Part shown: positions 6,070 through 12,892 of the stretch, piece by piece
How the letters are laid out: every line of letters starts with the position of its first letter
How positions within the stretch are numbered: the stretch's first letter is position 1
Assembly (NCBI RefSeq): GCF_947286155.1
Contig: NZ_CAMYPD010000046.1
Location: 1-18,026 of the forward strand
Length of the DNA stretch: 18,026 bases
Source: an uncultured Tessaracoccus sp.
GTDB lineage: Bacteria > Actinomycetota > Actinomycetes > Propionibacteriales > Propionibacteriaceae
Direction of reading: 5' to 3'
Program-made: the position numbers and the translations under genes
The notes under the pieces: model-generated
Databases searched by the model: none
What the model was told of the DNA's origin: nothing
The model's input: the letters and a program-made list of their open reading frames with translations, nothing else

Positions 6070-6456
6070 TCACTGGGCGCAGTCGGAGCAGAGACCGAAG
6101 AGCTCCACCTCGTGGCCAGCATCGGTGAAGCCGTATTTTTGGGCCACGGACTCGGCCCACTCCTCGATAGGGTCGGCAGCAATCTCGACGGTGTACCCGC
6201 ACTCTCGGCACACCAAATGATGGTGATGGCCGGGCGTGCAAGCGCGGTAGGTGGCCTCGCCTTCAAGGTTACGAACCATGTCCAGTTCGCCGCTCTCGGC
6301 CATGGACTGTAGGGCGCGGTACACCGTCGCGAGCCCCACCTTGTCACCCATGTTGCGGAGCTCGGCGTGCACCTCTTGCGCCGTTTTGAAGTCTTCATTG
6401 GCGACGAGGTAGTCGCGCACCGCAGCTCTCTGCCAGGTGTTGCGCTTAGTGTTCAT
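6070..6456 (-). CDS. zur: Fur-family zinc uptake regulator
   Basis: Metal-dependent repressor, assigned as Zur because it is the last gene of the znuA-znuC-znuB operon. 128 residues from the ATG at 6456. The winged helix is in the N-terminal half (recognition helix GLATVYRALQ at 41-50), and metal sites include the HHHH run at 77-80 and two C-x2-C pairs (Cys83/Cys86 and Cys123/Cys126) that bind structural zinc. The start is preceded by GGAG, and both the ribosome site and the ATG lie inside the 3' end of znuB; the genes overlap by 11 bases, which implies coupling. A longer frame upstream of this ATG gives a low-complexity Thr-rich extension and is rejected. It probably represses its own operon through the palindrome at 9292-9306. 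Specificity for Zn rather than Fe is inferred from context. Confidence 0.9.
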   Translation of the reverse strand: MNTKRNTWQRAAVRDYLVANEDFKTAQEVHAELRNMGDKVGLATVYRALQSMAESGELDMVRNLEGEATYRACTPGHHHHLVCRECGYTVEIAADPIEEWAESVAQKYGFTDAGHEVELFGLCSDCAQ

Positions 6457-7426
6457 CGTAGTGATCTCCGTGCTTCGCGTGGCGATGGCCGTCGTGCACG
6501 TAATCGTAGTGGTCGCCGTGTTGAATGACATGCGCCGGGTCGTGCTCGTGGTGTTCGTGGTGCTCCGCAGGCTCGTGGGCGTGGTCCCCGTGGTCCTCGA
6601 CGAACGGGACGAAGCGCCAAGGGCGGCGTAGATAGCGTCCGAGGGGCCACGCGATGGCCATCAGCAGGATCGCGGTGACGACGATCGTCGCACCCGGAGC
6701 GGTGTCGAGGTAGAACGAGCCGAAGACGCCAATGAGCGCGGAGAGCACACCGAATCCCATCGCGCCGAAGAAGGTGGCGCGGAAGCCGACGAAGCACTGC
6801 TGGCTGGTGGCGACGGGGATAATCATGAGCGCTGAGATGAGCAGCAGCCCGACGGTGCGCATCGACATAGTGATGGTCACGGCCGCAAGGACGACGATCA
6901 ACATGTTCAACGTGCGCGTGCGCAAACCCAGTGTGCGGGCGTGGTGCTCGTCGATGCTCACGGCGAAGAGGCGTGGTGAGAGGCCGATGGTGAGCGCCAG
7001 CACGATGACGGCGAGCACCACGATCACCGTGATGTCGGTGGACGTGACCGAGGTGAGGGAGCCGAAGAGGAAGCTGCTGAGGCCAGCTGGTCCTTGCCCG
7101 GCTACGCCCGCCATGAGCACACCTGCAGCGAGGCCGCCGTAGAACAAGATGGCGAGCCCTAGATCGCCTGACGCGCGACCGCTTTGCCGCAGCAGTTCGA
7201 CGCCTATCGCGCCCGCTATCGCGGTGATGATGGCCACGGGGAGCGGGGCTTGACCTGTCATGAGCGCGAAGCCGACGCCCATGATGGCGACGTGGCCGAG
7301 GCCGTCGCCGAGGAGGCTGAGGCGCTTTTGCACAATGTACGTGCCCACGCTCGGGGCGAGTAGACCGCTGAGCAGTGCTGCAATGAGGGCGCGCTGGAAG
7401 AACGCAAGTGAGAGGACTGCGATCAT
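6446..7426 (-). CDS. znuB: Zinc ABC transporter permease with His-rich C-terminal tail
   Basis: Membrane subunit of the ZnuABC zinc importer (ABC-3 permease family). 326 residues from the ATG at 7426, with about eight or nine hydrophobic segments between residues 1 and ~265; family signatures include LLGDGLGHVAIMGVGFAL near 38-55. The start overlaps the znuC stop as ATGA. After the last membrane segment there is a 50-residue tail (277-326) with 17 His and many Asp/Glu, reading like EHHEHHEHD and HGDHYDEH. Most ABC-3 permeases end shortly after the last helix, so this tail is an addition that could buffer or receive Zn(II) in the cytosol or act as a sensor. The end of the tail also encodes the ribosome site and start codon of zur. 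Confidence 0.93.
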   Translation of the reverse strand: MIAVLSLAFFQRALIAALLSGLLAPSVGTYIVQKRLSLLGDGLGHVAIMGVGFALMTGQAPLPVAIITAIAGAIGVELLRQSGRASGDLGLAILFYGGLAAGVLMAGVAGQGPAGLSSFLFGSLTSVTSTDITVIVVLAVIVLALTIGLSPRLFAVSIDEHHARTLGLRTRTLNMLIVVLAAVTITMSMRTVGLLLISALMIIPVATSQQCFVGFRATFFGAMGFGVLSALIGVFGSFYLDTAPGATIVVTAILLMAIAWPLGRYLRRPWRFVPFVEDHGDHAHEPAEHHEHHEHDPAHVIQHGDHYDYVHDGHRHAKHGDHYDEH

Positions 7427-8184
7427 GATTGCGCCTCCGCTGTGGGGCTCTCGAGGCCGAAGGGCGACGGTGCCTCGTCGCTGTCGTGCGATGCGTGGTG
7501 TGAGTGCGGGGTGAGGTGGTCGTCGTGGGTGATGCGCCCGTCGCACAGTGTGATGCGGCGGTCGATCTCCATGGAACCGATCTCGTGCAAGACGACGAGA
7601 AGGCCCTTATCATTGGCATGCACGAGTTCGCCGAGCAGCGTGGCGAGCCCGTGTTGGGAATGCAGATCGACGCCGGCCATCGGCTCGTCCATCACGAATA
7701 GGTCTGGCTCGGTGCACAGCGCGCGGGCGATGAGCGCGCGCTGTTTCTGGCCCCCGGAGAGCGGCGCGAAGGGCCAATGTGCGCGGTCTTGCAGATTCAC
7801 GACGTCGAGCGCGTGGTCGATGGCTGCCTTGTCGGCCTTGCTCAGGGGAACAAACGGGCGGCGGTGCGGTATGCGACCGGAGGCGACGATTTCCCGCACT
7901 GTCGCTGCCGCGACTTGAATCGAGGAATGCTGGGGGACATAGCCGATGCGCTCCCAGCTATGGAATTGCCGCAGCGGCGTGCCGAATAGTTCGACGGTGC
8001 CTTGTTGATGTGCCAAGAGCCCCAGTACTGCGTTGATCAGAGTTGATTTACCAGAACCGTTGCCGCCGAGGACCGCGACGGTTTCACCGCGCCCTACGGA
8101 CACACTAACGTCGCGCAGGACAGGATTGCTGCCCCGCGCGACGTAGAGGTTCTTGGCTTCTAGTAGTTGGTTACTTGCACCCAT
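7423..8184 (-). CDS. znuC: Zinc ABC transporter ATP-binding protein
   Basis: ATPase subunit of the zinc importer. 253 residues with all functional motifs: Walker A GGNGSGKS (40-47), Q-loop Gln85, signature LSGGQ (142-146), Walker B LFVMDE (162-167) and H-loop His200. The last ~35 residues are an extra tail with a His cluster (HDDHLTPHSHHASHD, about 220-233), again unusual for the ATPase and matching the His enrichment of its partners. The start overlaps the end of znuA by 14 bases and is preceded by a purine-rich AAGGAAG; the stop overlaps the znuB start (ATGA). Expression is therefore expected to be coupled along the operon. Confidence 0.94.
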   Translation of the reverse strand: MGASNQLLEAKNLYVARGSNPVLRDVSVSVGRGETVAVLGGNGSGKSTLINAVLGLLAHQQGTVELFGTPLRQFHSWERIGYVPQHSSIQVAAATVREIVASGRIPHRRPFVPLSKADKAAIDHALDVVNLQDRAHWPFAPLSGGQKQRALIARALCTEPDLFVMDEPMAGVDLHSQHGLATLLGELVHANDKGLLVVLHEIGSMEIDRRITLCDGRITHDDHLTPHSHHASHDSDEAPSPFGLESPTAEAQS

Positions 8185-9292
8185 TCGCTTCCTTCAGCGC
8201 CTCCAAATTTGCGCGCATGATGGAAGGGTAGTCGTCGCCAGGAGATTTGTCAGTGACGCCCTCGAGGGGATCGAGGACCGCAGTCTTGAGGCCGAGGTCT
8301 CCAGCGATGGCCTTGGAGACTGCCGGGCTGGTGAGCGTCTCGAAGAAGATTGTTGTGACGCCGTGTTCCTTCGCGAGCTTCTGCACTTCGGCGATGCGAG
8401 CGGGGGAGGGTTCGCCGTCCGGGTTGATGCCGGAAATGCCGATCTCAGTCATGCCGTAGTTGTGGGCAAGGTAGTTGAACGCGGTGTGCGACGTGACGAA
8501 TTCCTTGCGTTCGCACTTCGCGAGACCGGCCTTGTACTCCTCGTCGATCTTCGACATCGACTCGCTGAACTTCTTCGCGTTGGCCTGCAGGTCGTCCTTC
8601 ATCTCGGGGTACTGCTTGCCGAGCTGGTCGGCGAGCGCCTGGCCAACCTTGGCCATGCGGTTCGGATCGAGCCAGTAGTGCGGGTCGAAATCGCCATGGT
8701 CGTGGTCATGATCGTGGCCGTCGTGATCATCGCCATGATCGTCGTCGTCGGCGTGGTCGTGCCCTTCGTGATCATCGTCCGCGTCATCGCCGTGGTCGTG
8801 GCCTTCGTGGTCATCGCCATGATCGTGGTCGGCGTCGTCGTCGTGGTCGGCGTGGTCATCGTCGCCGTGGTCGTGCCCTTCGTGGTCGTGATCATCATCG
8901 TCACCGTGATCGTGATCGTGCTCGGCACCGGTGGCTGGCAGCAGATCAGCGAACTGGGCGGCATCCAGGACGTGCTCATTACCGGATTGCGCCACCGCCT
9001 CGTCGACGGCCGGCTGGAACTGCTTCAGGTACATGACCAGATCCGCTTCCCCGACAGAAGCTACCTGCGTAGGCTTGAGCTCGAGGCCATGGGCCTCCTG
9101 GCCCGGCTGTGTGAGGGTGGTGACCGTCGCATGGTCGCCGACGATCTGCTGCGCCGTGTATTCCAGCCCGTAGAATGCGACGACGACGTTCGGCTTTTCA
9201 CCGTCCTTGCCGCCTTCGGTAGCAGCGGGAGACGAGCAGGACGCGAGCGTCATGGCAGCGGGCAGGAGTAGCAGTGCAGCAGACTTCTTCAT
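8171..9292 (-). CDS. znuA: Zinc-binding lipoprotein of ABC transporter, with long His/Asp loop
   Basis: Extracytoplasmic Zn(II)-binding protein that delivers zinc to ZnuBC. 373 residues from the ATG at 9292. Signal sequence 1-18 with lipobox L-A-S-C, lipidated Cys19. Cluster A-I binding-protein ligands are visible: His68 (QEAHGLE), His205 (DPHYWLDP), His269 (SHTAFNYLAHNYG), and an acidic ligand in FFETLTSP. Between the first and second ligand lies a charged loop, residues 124-199, with 23 His and 36 Asp in 76 residues and no Lys or Arg; it contains about four copies of a DHEGHDH-type unit. ZnuA proteins normally have a much shorter loop there. I chose 9292 because the promoter -10 is seven bases before it; an ATG at 9301 would overlap the -10, and the longer frame to 9529 adds sequence with no signal peptide. 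Confidence 0.93.
   Translation of the reverse strand: MKKSAALLLLPAAMTLASCSSPAATEGGKDGEKPNVVVAFYGLEYTAQQIVGDHATVTTLTQPGQEAHGLELKPTQVASVGEADLVMYLKQFQPAVDEAVAQSGNEHVLDAAQFADLLPATGAEHDHDHGDDDDHDHEGHDHGDDDHADHDDDADHDHGDDHEGHDHGDDADDDHEGHDHADDDDHGDDHDGHDHDHDHGDFDPHYWLDPNRMAKVGQALADQLGKQYPEMKDDLQANAKKFSESMSKIDEEYKAGLAKCERKEFVTSHTAFNYLAHNYGMTEIGISGINPDGEPSPARIAEVQKLAKEHGVTTIFFETLTSPAVSKAIAGDLGLKTAVLDPLEGVTDKSPGDDYPSIMRANLEALKEANGCK
8697..8923 (-). repeat. Degenerate tandem repeat encoding the ZnuA His/Asp loop
   Basis: A stretch of imperfect repeats of about 27-60 bases; units beginning GTGGTCGTG and containing a CCTTCGTG step recur (near 8755, 8792 and 8868 on the plus strand). The encoded pattern is DHEGHDHGDD with variation. 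Imperfect copies suggest that the loop grew by internal duplication. The strand opposite to the gene carries a long open frame here that reads as a Val/Ile-rich peptide; it is a by-product of the His/Asp codons. Confidence 0.7.
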
Positions 9293-9306
9293 GAGAATCA
9301 TTATCG
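9292..9306. promoter_or_regulatory. Zur-box-like palindrome
   Basis: TGAGAAT-C-ATTATCG is a 7-1-7 inverted repeat in which five of seven pairs match, close to the Fur/Zur box pattern TGAnAATnATTnTCA. It overlaps the -10 box, the transcription start and the first base of znuA, so a bound repressor would block polymerase. The last gene of the operon encodes the expected repressor. It could also affect the divergent gene at 9357, which starts 51 bases away. Confidence 0.65.
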
Positions 9307-9328
9307 AGCAATGCTGATTGCATTCCAA
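9300..9328 (-). promoter_or_regulatory. znuA promoter (leaderless)
   Basis: On the minus strand: -35 TTGGAA (9328-9323), 17-base spacer, -10 GATAAT (9305-9300), then seven bases to the znuA ATG at 9292. No ribosome binding site precedes the ATG, so the mRNA probably begins at the start codon. The spacer carries a short palindrome GCAAT-CAGC-ATTGC (9308-9321). Confidence 0.65.
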
Positions 9329-9356
9329 ATCGCGAAGCCAACTCAGGTGGTGTTGA

Positions 9357-9641
9357 ATGAGCGGCATGTACGCCATCATTCGCTTCGAGCAATGTGACGA
9401 CGATTTCCTTGTGGCCTTGCATGAGGTCGCCGAGTTCTGGCTGAGCAAACCTGGCAATGAAGCAGCGGACGTCGTGCACAACGTCGACGAGCCAGGCCTC
9501 GTCGCTCTCGTCACCAGGTGGAGCGACATCGGCTCGTACCGCAGAGCCTTCGGTGGCTACGACGCGAAGATGCTGCTCACTCCAGTCATGTTGCGTGCCG
9601 TCGACGAGCCCTCGGCGTATGTGGCGCGCGAGGAGCTGTAG
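9357..9641 (+). CDS. Small ABM-domain protein (putative monooxygenase-like)
   Basis: 94 residues with the pattern of the small actinobacterial ABM (antibiotic biosynthesis monooxygenase, dimeric ferredoxin-like) proteins: N-terminal MYAIIRF strand, a central helix with SKPGNEAADVV, a strand LVALVTRWSDIGSYRRA, and a C-terminal TPVMLRAVDEPSAYV segment. The biochemical activity is unknown; several family members have no proven enzyme role. The start is preceded by AGGTGG six bases upstream. It is divergent from znuA with 64 bp between them, so zinc-responsive control is possible but not shown. No signal peptide or membrane segment. Confidence 0.8.
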   Translation: MSGMYAIIRFEQCDDDFLVALHEVAEFWLSKPGNEAADVVHNVDEPGLVALVTRWSDIGSYRRAFGGYDAKMLLTPVMLRAVDEPSAYVAREEL

Positions 9642-9648
9642 CTGACCG

Positions 9649-9663
9649 CGCCTGTGTCAGGCG
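9649..9663 (+). terminator. Hairpin after the ABM gene
   Basis: CGCCTG-TGT-CAGGCG, a perfect 6-bp stem starting 8 bases after the stop codon at 9639-9641. No clean U-tract follows, so it is a possible rather than typical intrinsic terminator. It would separate this gene from the sugar operon promoter. Confidence 0.4.
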
Positions 9664-9695
9664 TGAGTTACTCGCAAGATTCTTTCGATGGGGTA

Positions 9696-9723
9696 TTGAC
9701 ACAGAGCGTCTTGCATGTACTAT
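9696..9723 (+). promoter_or_regulatory. Promoter of the alpha-galactoside operon
   Basis: Perfect -35 TTGACA (9696-9701), 16-base spacer, -10 TACTAT (9718-9723). Predicted transcription start is near 9730, leaving a 5' leader of about 48 bases. It is the strongest-looking promoter in the window, which fits a gene set normally held off by a repressor. Confidence 0.8.
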
Positions 9724-9762
9724 CCTGTACTTAATTCCGTAGTGAAATTAAGTACAGGATAG
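9720..9762. promoter_or_regulatory. Perfect 17-bp inverted-repeat operator
   Basis: The arms 9720-9736 and 9746-9762 are exactly complementary over 17 bases (CTATCCTGTACTTAATT and its reverse complement) with a 9-base spacer CCGTAGTGA. The left arm begins inside the -10 box and the repeat spans the transcription start, the usual place for a repressor site. The ROK-type regulator at the end of the operon is the obvious candidate to bind it. In RNA the same repeat would form a stable hairpin ending 15 bases before the ATG at 9778. Confidence 0.75.
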
Positions 9763-9777
9763 CGAAGAAGCTGAACC

Positions 9778-11928
9778 ATGGAATCTCTAATCTCGTTACA
9801 CAGTGGCGACGTCGGTATCTTGCTCAGCGCTAGCTCGGAGATCATGCCGAGCGTGGTGCACTGGGGGCAGGACATAGAACCACTCACGGCTGAGGAAGCT
9901 GTAACGCTACAGCACACATCGACGTGGCCCGCAGTCAATAACACCTTCGACGGCCCCCTGCAGCTGGGCGTCATTCCCGAGGAACGTTGGGGGTGGAAGG
10001 GGCGACCTGGGCTCGTGGGGCACCGTTTCGGTAAGGACTGGAGTCCGACGTGGCACGTCACCCAGGTGCTGCTTGACGGGAAGCCCGTCGAGGGATTCGT
10101 TTCTGCTGAAACCGGGGTTGTCGAATACCAGGCCGAAGCTCCCACGGCCGGTTTGGCGATGAGCATCTGGGTGGAGATGCTGCCCATGGGACTCGTTCGT
10201 GCTCGAGCATCGCTGACCAACCTCGCTGACGACGCTTTCCAACTCGACGAGCTCACCATCCGCTTTCCCGTCCCTTCGCAGGCGCGAGAACTCATGGATT
10301 TTGCCGGTCGCTGGGCGGTGGAACGTGTACTGCAACGCCAAGCGTTCTCCGTCGGCTCGTTCCGGCGCGAAAACCGGCACGGAAGGACCGGGGCCGACTC
10401 GAGTTACATTCTCAGTGCGGGGGAGCGCGGATTCGGATACCAACAAGGCGAGATTTGGGCCACACATGTCGGATGGAGCGGAAACCACATTCAGCTCGCG
10501 GAACGCGACCAACTCGGCGCACAGGTGATTGGTGGAGGAGAACTGCTGCTGGCTGGCGAGGGGCGTCTTACGCAAGGGGAAAGCTACGAGTCGCCCTGGG
10601 TCTACTTTAACTACGCCCAGGGCCTGGACGCTCAAGCAGGCCGTTTCCATGAGTTTCTACGCTCGTTGCCTGTCCACCCTGCCACGGACCGACCTGTGAC
10701 GTTGAACGTATGGGAGGCGGTCTACTTCGATCATGATCTCGAACGGCTGACAGATTTGGCGCAGCGTGCAGCGCAACTGGGCGTCGAACGATACGTCTTG
10801 GACGACGGATGGTTCGGTGCTCGTCGTAACGATTTTGCGGGGCTTGGTGACTGGGTAGTGAGTGCTGATGTCTGGCCCGATGGGCTGCACCCACTCATCA
10901 ACGAAGTCAAGCGCCTCGGGATGCAATTTGGTCTTTGGTTCGAGCCAGAGATGGTCAATGAAGACTCTGATGTTGCGCGGGCGCATCCTGAATGGATTAT
11001 GCAGCTCCCCGACAGGATGCCGGTGGAAGCCCGTCATCAACAGGTGCTGAACCTCGGTATTCCTGAGGCCTACGACCATGTGCTCCAGCAGATGACTGCG
11101 CTGTTCGAGGAATACTCCATCGACTACGTCAAGTGGGATCACAACCGGGATTTGATCGACGCTGGCACGATGCCCGAGGGGCGGGCCGGGGTTGCAGCTC
11201 AAACACGCGCGTTCTACCGTTTGCTCGACGAACTGCGATCGCGATTCCCGCACATGGAGTTCGAGTCGTGCAGCTCGGGTGGGGGACGCATTGATCTTGG
11301 CGTCCTGGAACGGGCTGAGCGCGTCTGGGTCTCCGACAATATTGATCCGCAGGATCGTCAGCGAATGTTGTGGTGGACCGGTCAGCTGCTCCCTCTCGAG
11401 CTCATGGGGAGTCACGTCGCCTCTGGGCGCTCCCACGTGACGGGCAGATGGCATGATCTCAATTTCCGCGCCGCTACCGCAGTCTTCGGCCACTTCGGCA
11501 TCGAGTGGGATCTTGCCCGCGCCACTGACGAGGAGCTGGAGCAGCTCGGCTGGTGGATCGAGTGGTACAAGCAGCACCGCACGACGCTGCATACCGGTCG
11601 GGTAGTTCGGGTGGAGATGCCCGATGCGGGTGTCTACTGCAAAGGCGTCGTCAGCGCCGATCAGGCGATCTTTTCGCTGGCGCAGCTGGAAGGCACTTGC
11701 TGTGCGAGCATTGGCCGGCTCAAGCTTCCTGGTCTTGAAGCGGAAGCCCAGTATCGCGTACACGTGGTTGACCGTCAGCCACTGCGGGAAGCCAATGCGC
11801 AAACGCCCTGGATTACTGCTTCCGACGATGTGGTCTTAACCGGTGCCCAGCTTGCCGCAGTGGGTCTACAAGCCCCCGTCTTGCGTCCCTGTACCGCAAT
11901 GCTCTTCGTGCTGGACAAGCTCCAGTAA
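9778..11928 (+). CDS. Alpha-galactosidase, glycoside hydrolase family 36
   Basis: Hydrolyses terminal alpha-1,6-galactosyl residues of melibiose, raffinose-family sugars and similar glycosides (EC 3.2.1.22). 716 residues, the usual length of the bacterial GH36 tetrameric class: N-terminal beta-sandwich (about 1-300), catalytic TIM barrel (about 310-620), C-terminal beta domain. Visible active-site elements are LDDGWFGAR (Asp342, Asp343), WFEPEMVNEDSD, nucleophile Asp454 in KWDHNR, the Ser/Cys/Gly segment SCSSGGGRID, and acid/base Asp520 in VSDNID. There is no signal peptide, so it is cytosolic and acts on imported sugar. A weak GAAGAAG ribosome site lies seven bases before the ATG. First gene of the operon, followed by transporter and regulator genes, which supports the role. 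Confidence 0.95.
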   Translation: MESLISLHSGDVGILLSASSEIMPSVVHWGQDIEPLTAEEAVTLQHTSTWPAVNNTFDGPLQLGVIPEERWGWKGRPGLVGHRFGKDWSPTWHVTQVLLDGKPVEGFVSAETGVVEYQAEAPTAGLAMSIWVEMLPMGLVRARASLTNLADDAFQLDELTIRFPVPSQARELMDFAGRWAVERVLQRQAFSVGSFRRENRHGRTGADSSYILSAGERGFGYQQGEIWATHVGWSGNHIQLAERDQLGAQVIGGGELLLAGEGRLTQGESYESPWVYFNYAQGLDAQAGRFHEFLRSLPVHPATDRPVTLNVWEAVYFDHDLERLTDLAQRAAQLGVERYVLDDGWFGARRNDFAGLGDWVVSADVWPDGLHPLINEVKRLGMQFGLWFEPEMVNEDSDVARAHPEWIMQLPDRMPVEARHQQVLNLGIPEAYDHVLQQMTALFEEYSIDYVKWDHNRDLIDAGTMPEGRAGVAAQTRAFYRLLDELRSRFPHMEFESCSSGGGRIDLGVLERAERVWVSDNIDPQDRQRMLWWTGQLLPLELMGSHVASGRSHVTGRWHDLNFRAATAVFGHFGIEWDLARATDEELEQLGWWIEWYKQHRTTLHTGRVVRVEMPDAGVYCKGVVSADQAIFSLAQLEGTCCASIGRLKLPGLEAEAQYRVHVVDRQPLREANAQTPWITASDDVVLTGAQLAAVGLQAPVLRPCTAMLFVLDKLQ

Positions 11929-11969
11929 GAGCCGCCACATAACCACATTCCTCATCAATGGAGATATGA

Positions 11970-12887
11970 ATGTCAACTACTATTCCAACAACCCCTGCTG
12001 TGAGCAGAAGCCGCCGGGGCCGTCTCGGCGACCTCAAGCTCGCACTACTTATGATCCTACCTGCATCCATTGGGTTAGTGCTGTTTTTACTCTGGCCACT
12101 GGCTCGGGGTATTTGGTTGAGCTTCACTGATTTCAACCTTCTCACTGAGCCAAGTTTCGTCGGATTTAACAACTACATCCGCATGGCAAAGGACCCAATA
12201 TTTTGGAATGCCGCTTGGGTGACTATCGAATACGTCGTCATCAACATCGGTGTACAGACCATTGTCGCCTTGCTGATTGCGGTACTTATGCATCGGCTGA
12301 CAAAATCGACGTTCATCCGTTCGATTGTGTTGACCCCCTACCTCGTCTCGAACGTCGTCGCCGCCTTGCTGTTCCTCTGGATCTTGGATACCCAGCTGGG
12401 TGTAGCGAACCAGGTCATCTCCGCTATCGGTCTCGATCGAATCCCCTTTTTAGCTGACGAAGCGTATGTCATTCCCACTATTGCCTTAATTAATGTTTGG
12501 CGACACATGGGATATACGGCACTGCTCATTTTCGCTGGCCTGCAGTCGATTCCAGAAAGTGTCTATGAAGCCGGACGGGTCGATGGCGCCTCTGAATGGA
12601 GTATGTTCAGGAAAATCACCATTCCGCTACTCCGCCCAATCCTGGCGTTGGTGCTCATCATGACTGTTATCGGATCGTTTCAGGTCTTCGATACGGTGGC
12701 GGTGACCACGTCGGGTGGCCCAGTCAACTCGTCTCGAGTTCTGCAACTCTACATTTACGATATGGCGTTCGGACGTTTCCAGTTCGGCTACGCGTCTGCT
12801 CTTTCGGTGGCCTTGTTGGTCATCTTGCTCATCGTCTCCATTGTCCAGTACCGCCTGATGCGTGCTGGCGAGACTGACCTGAACTGA
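11970..12887 (+). CDS. Sugar ABC transporter permease (MalF/UgpA type)
   Basis: 305-residue inner-membrane subunit of a CUT1-type carbohydrate importer, with about six membrane helices, the first at roughly 25-45. The EAA loop that docks the ATPase is EAGRVDGASEW from Glu200, followed by FRKITIPLLRP. The N-terminal ~20 residues are a basic cytosolic stretch. The ATG at 11970 is preceded by TGGAGA at six bases. It follows the alpha-galactosidase by 41 bases and precedes a MalG-type partner by 5 bases, so the two permeases form the heterodimeric channel, probably for alpha-galactosides. Substrate is inferred from context. The third-position base use is less GC-rich than in the flanking housekeeping genes. 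Confidence 0.93.
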   Translation: MSTTIPTTPAVSRSRRGRLGDLKLALLMILPASIGLVLFLLWPLARGIWLSFTDFNLLTEPSFVGFNNYIRMAKDPIFWNAAWVTIEYVVINIGVQTIVALLIAVLMHRLTKSTFIRSIVLTPYLVSNVVAALLFLWILDTQLGVANQVISAIGLDRIPFLADEAYVIPTIALINVWRHMGYTALLIFAGLQSIPESVYEAGRVDGASEWSMFRKITIPLLRPILALVLIMTVIGSFQVFDTVAVTTSGGPVNSSRVLQLYIYDMAFGRFQFGYASALSVALLVILLIVSIVQYRLMRAGETDLN

Positions 12888-12892
12888 GGCCG

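Noticed and set aside
6457..6531. Longer zur start giving a Thr-rich N-terminus
   Set aside because: The extension is the shadow of the znuB His tail; Fur proteins begin close to the ATG at 6456, which has its own GGAG site.
8153..9271. Long plus-strand open frame of Val/Ile-rich sequence opposite znuA
   Set aside because: It is the complement of the His/Asp codons; no signal peptide, ribosome site or family features, and znuA on the other strand is clearly real.
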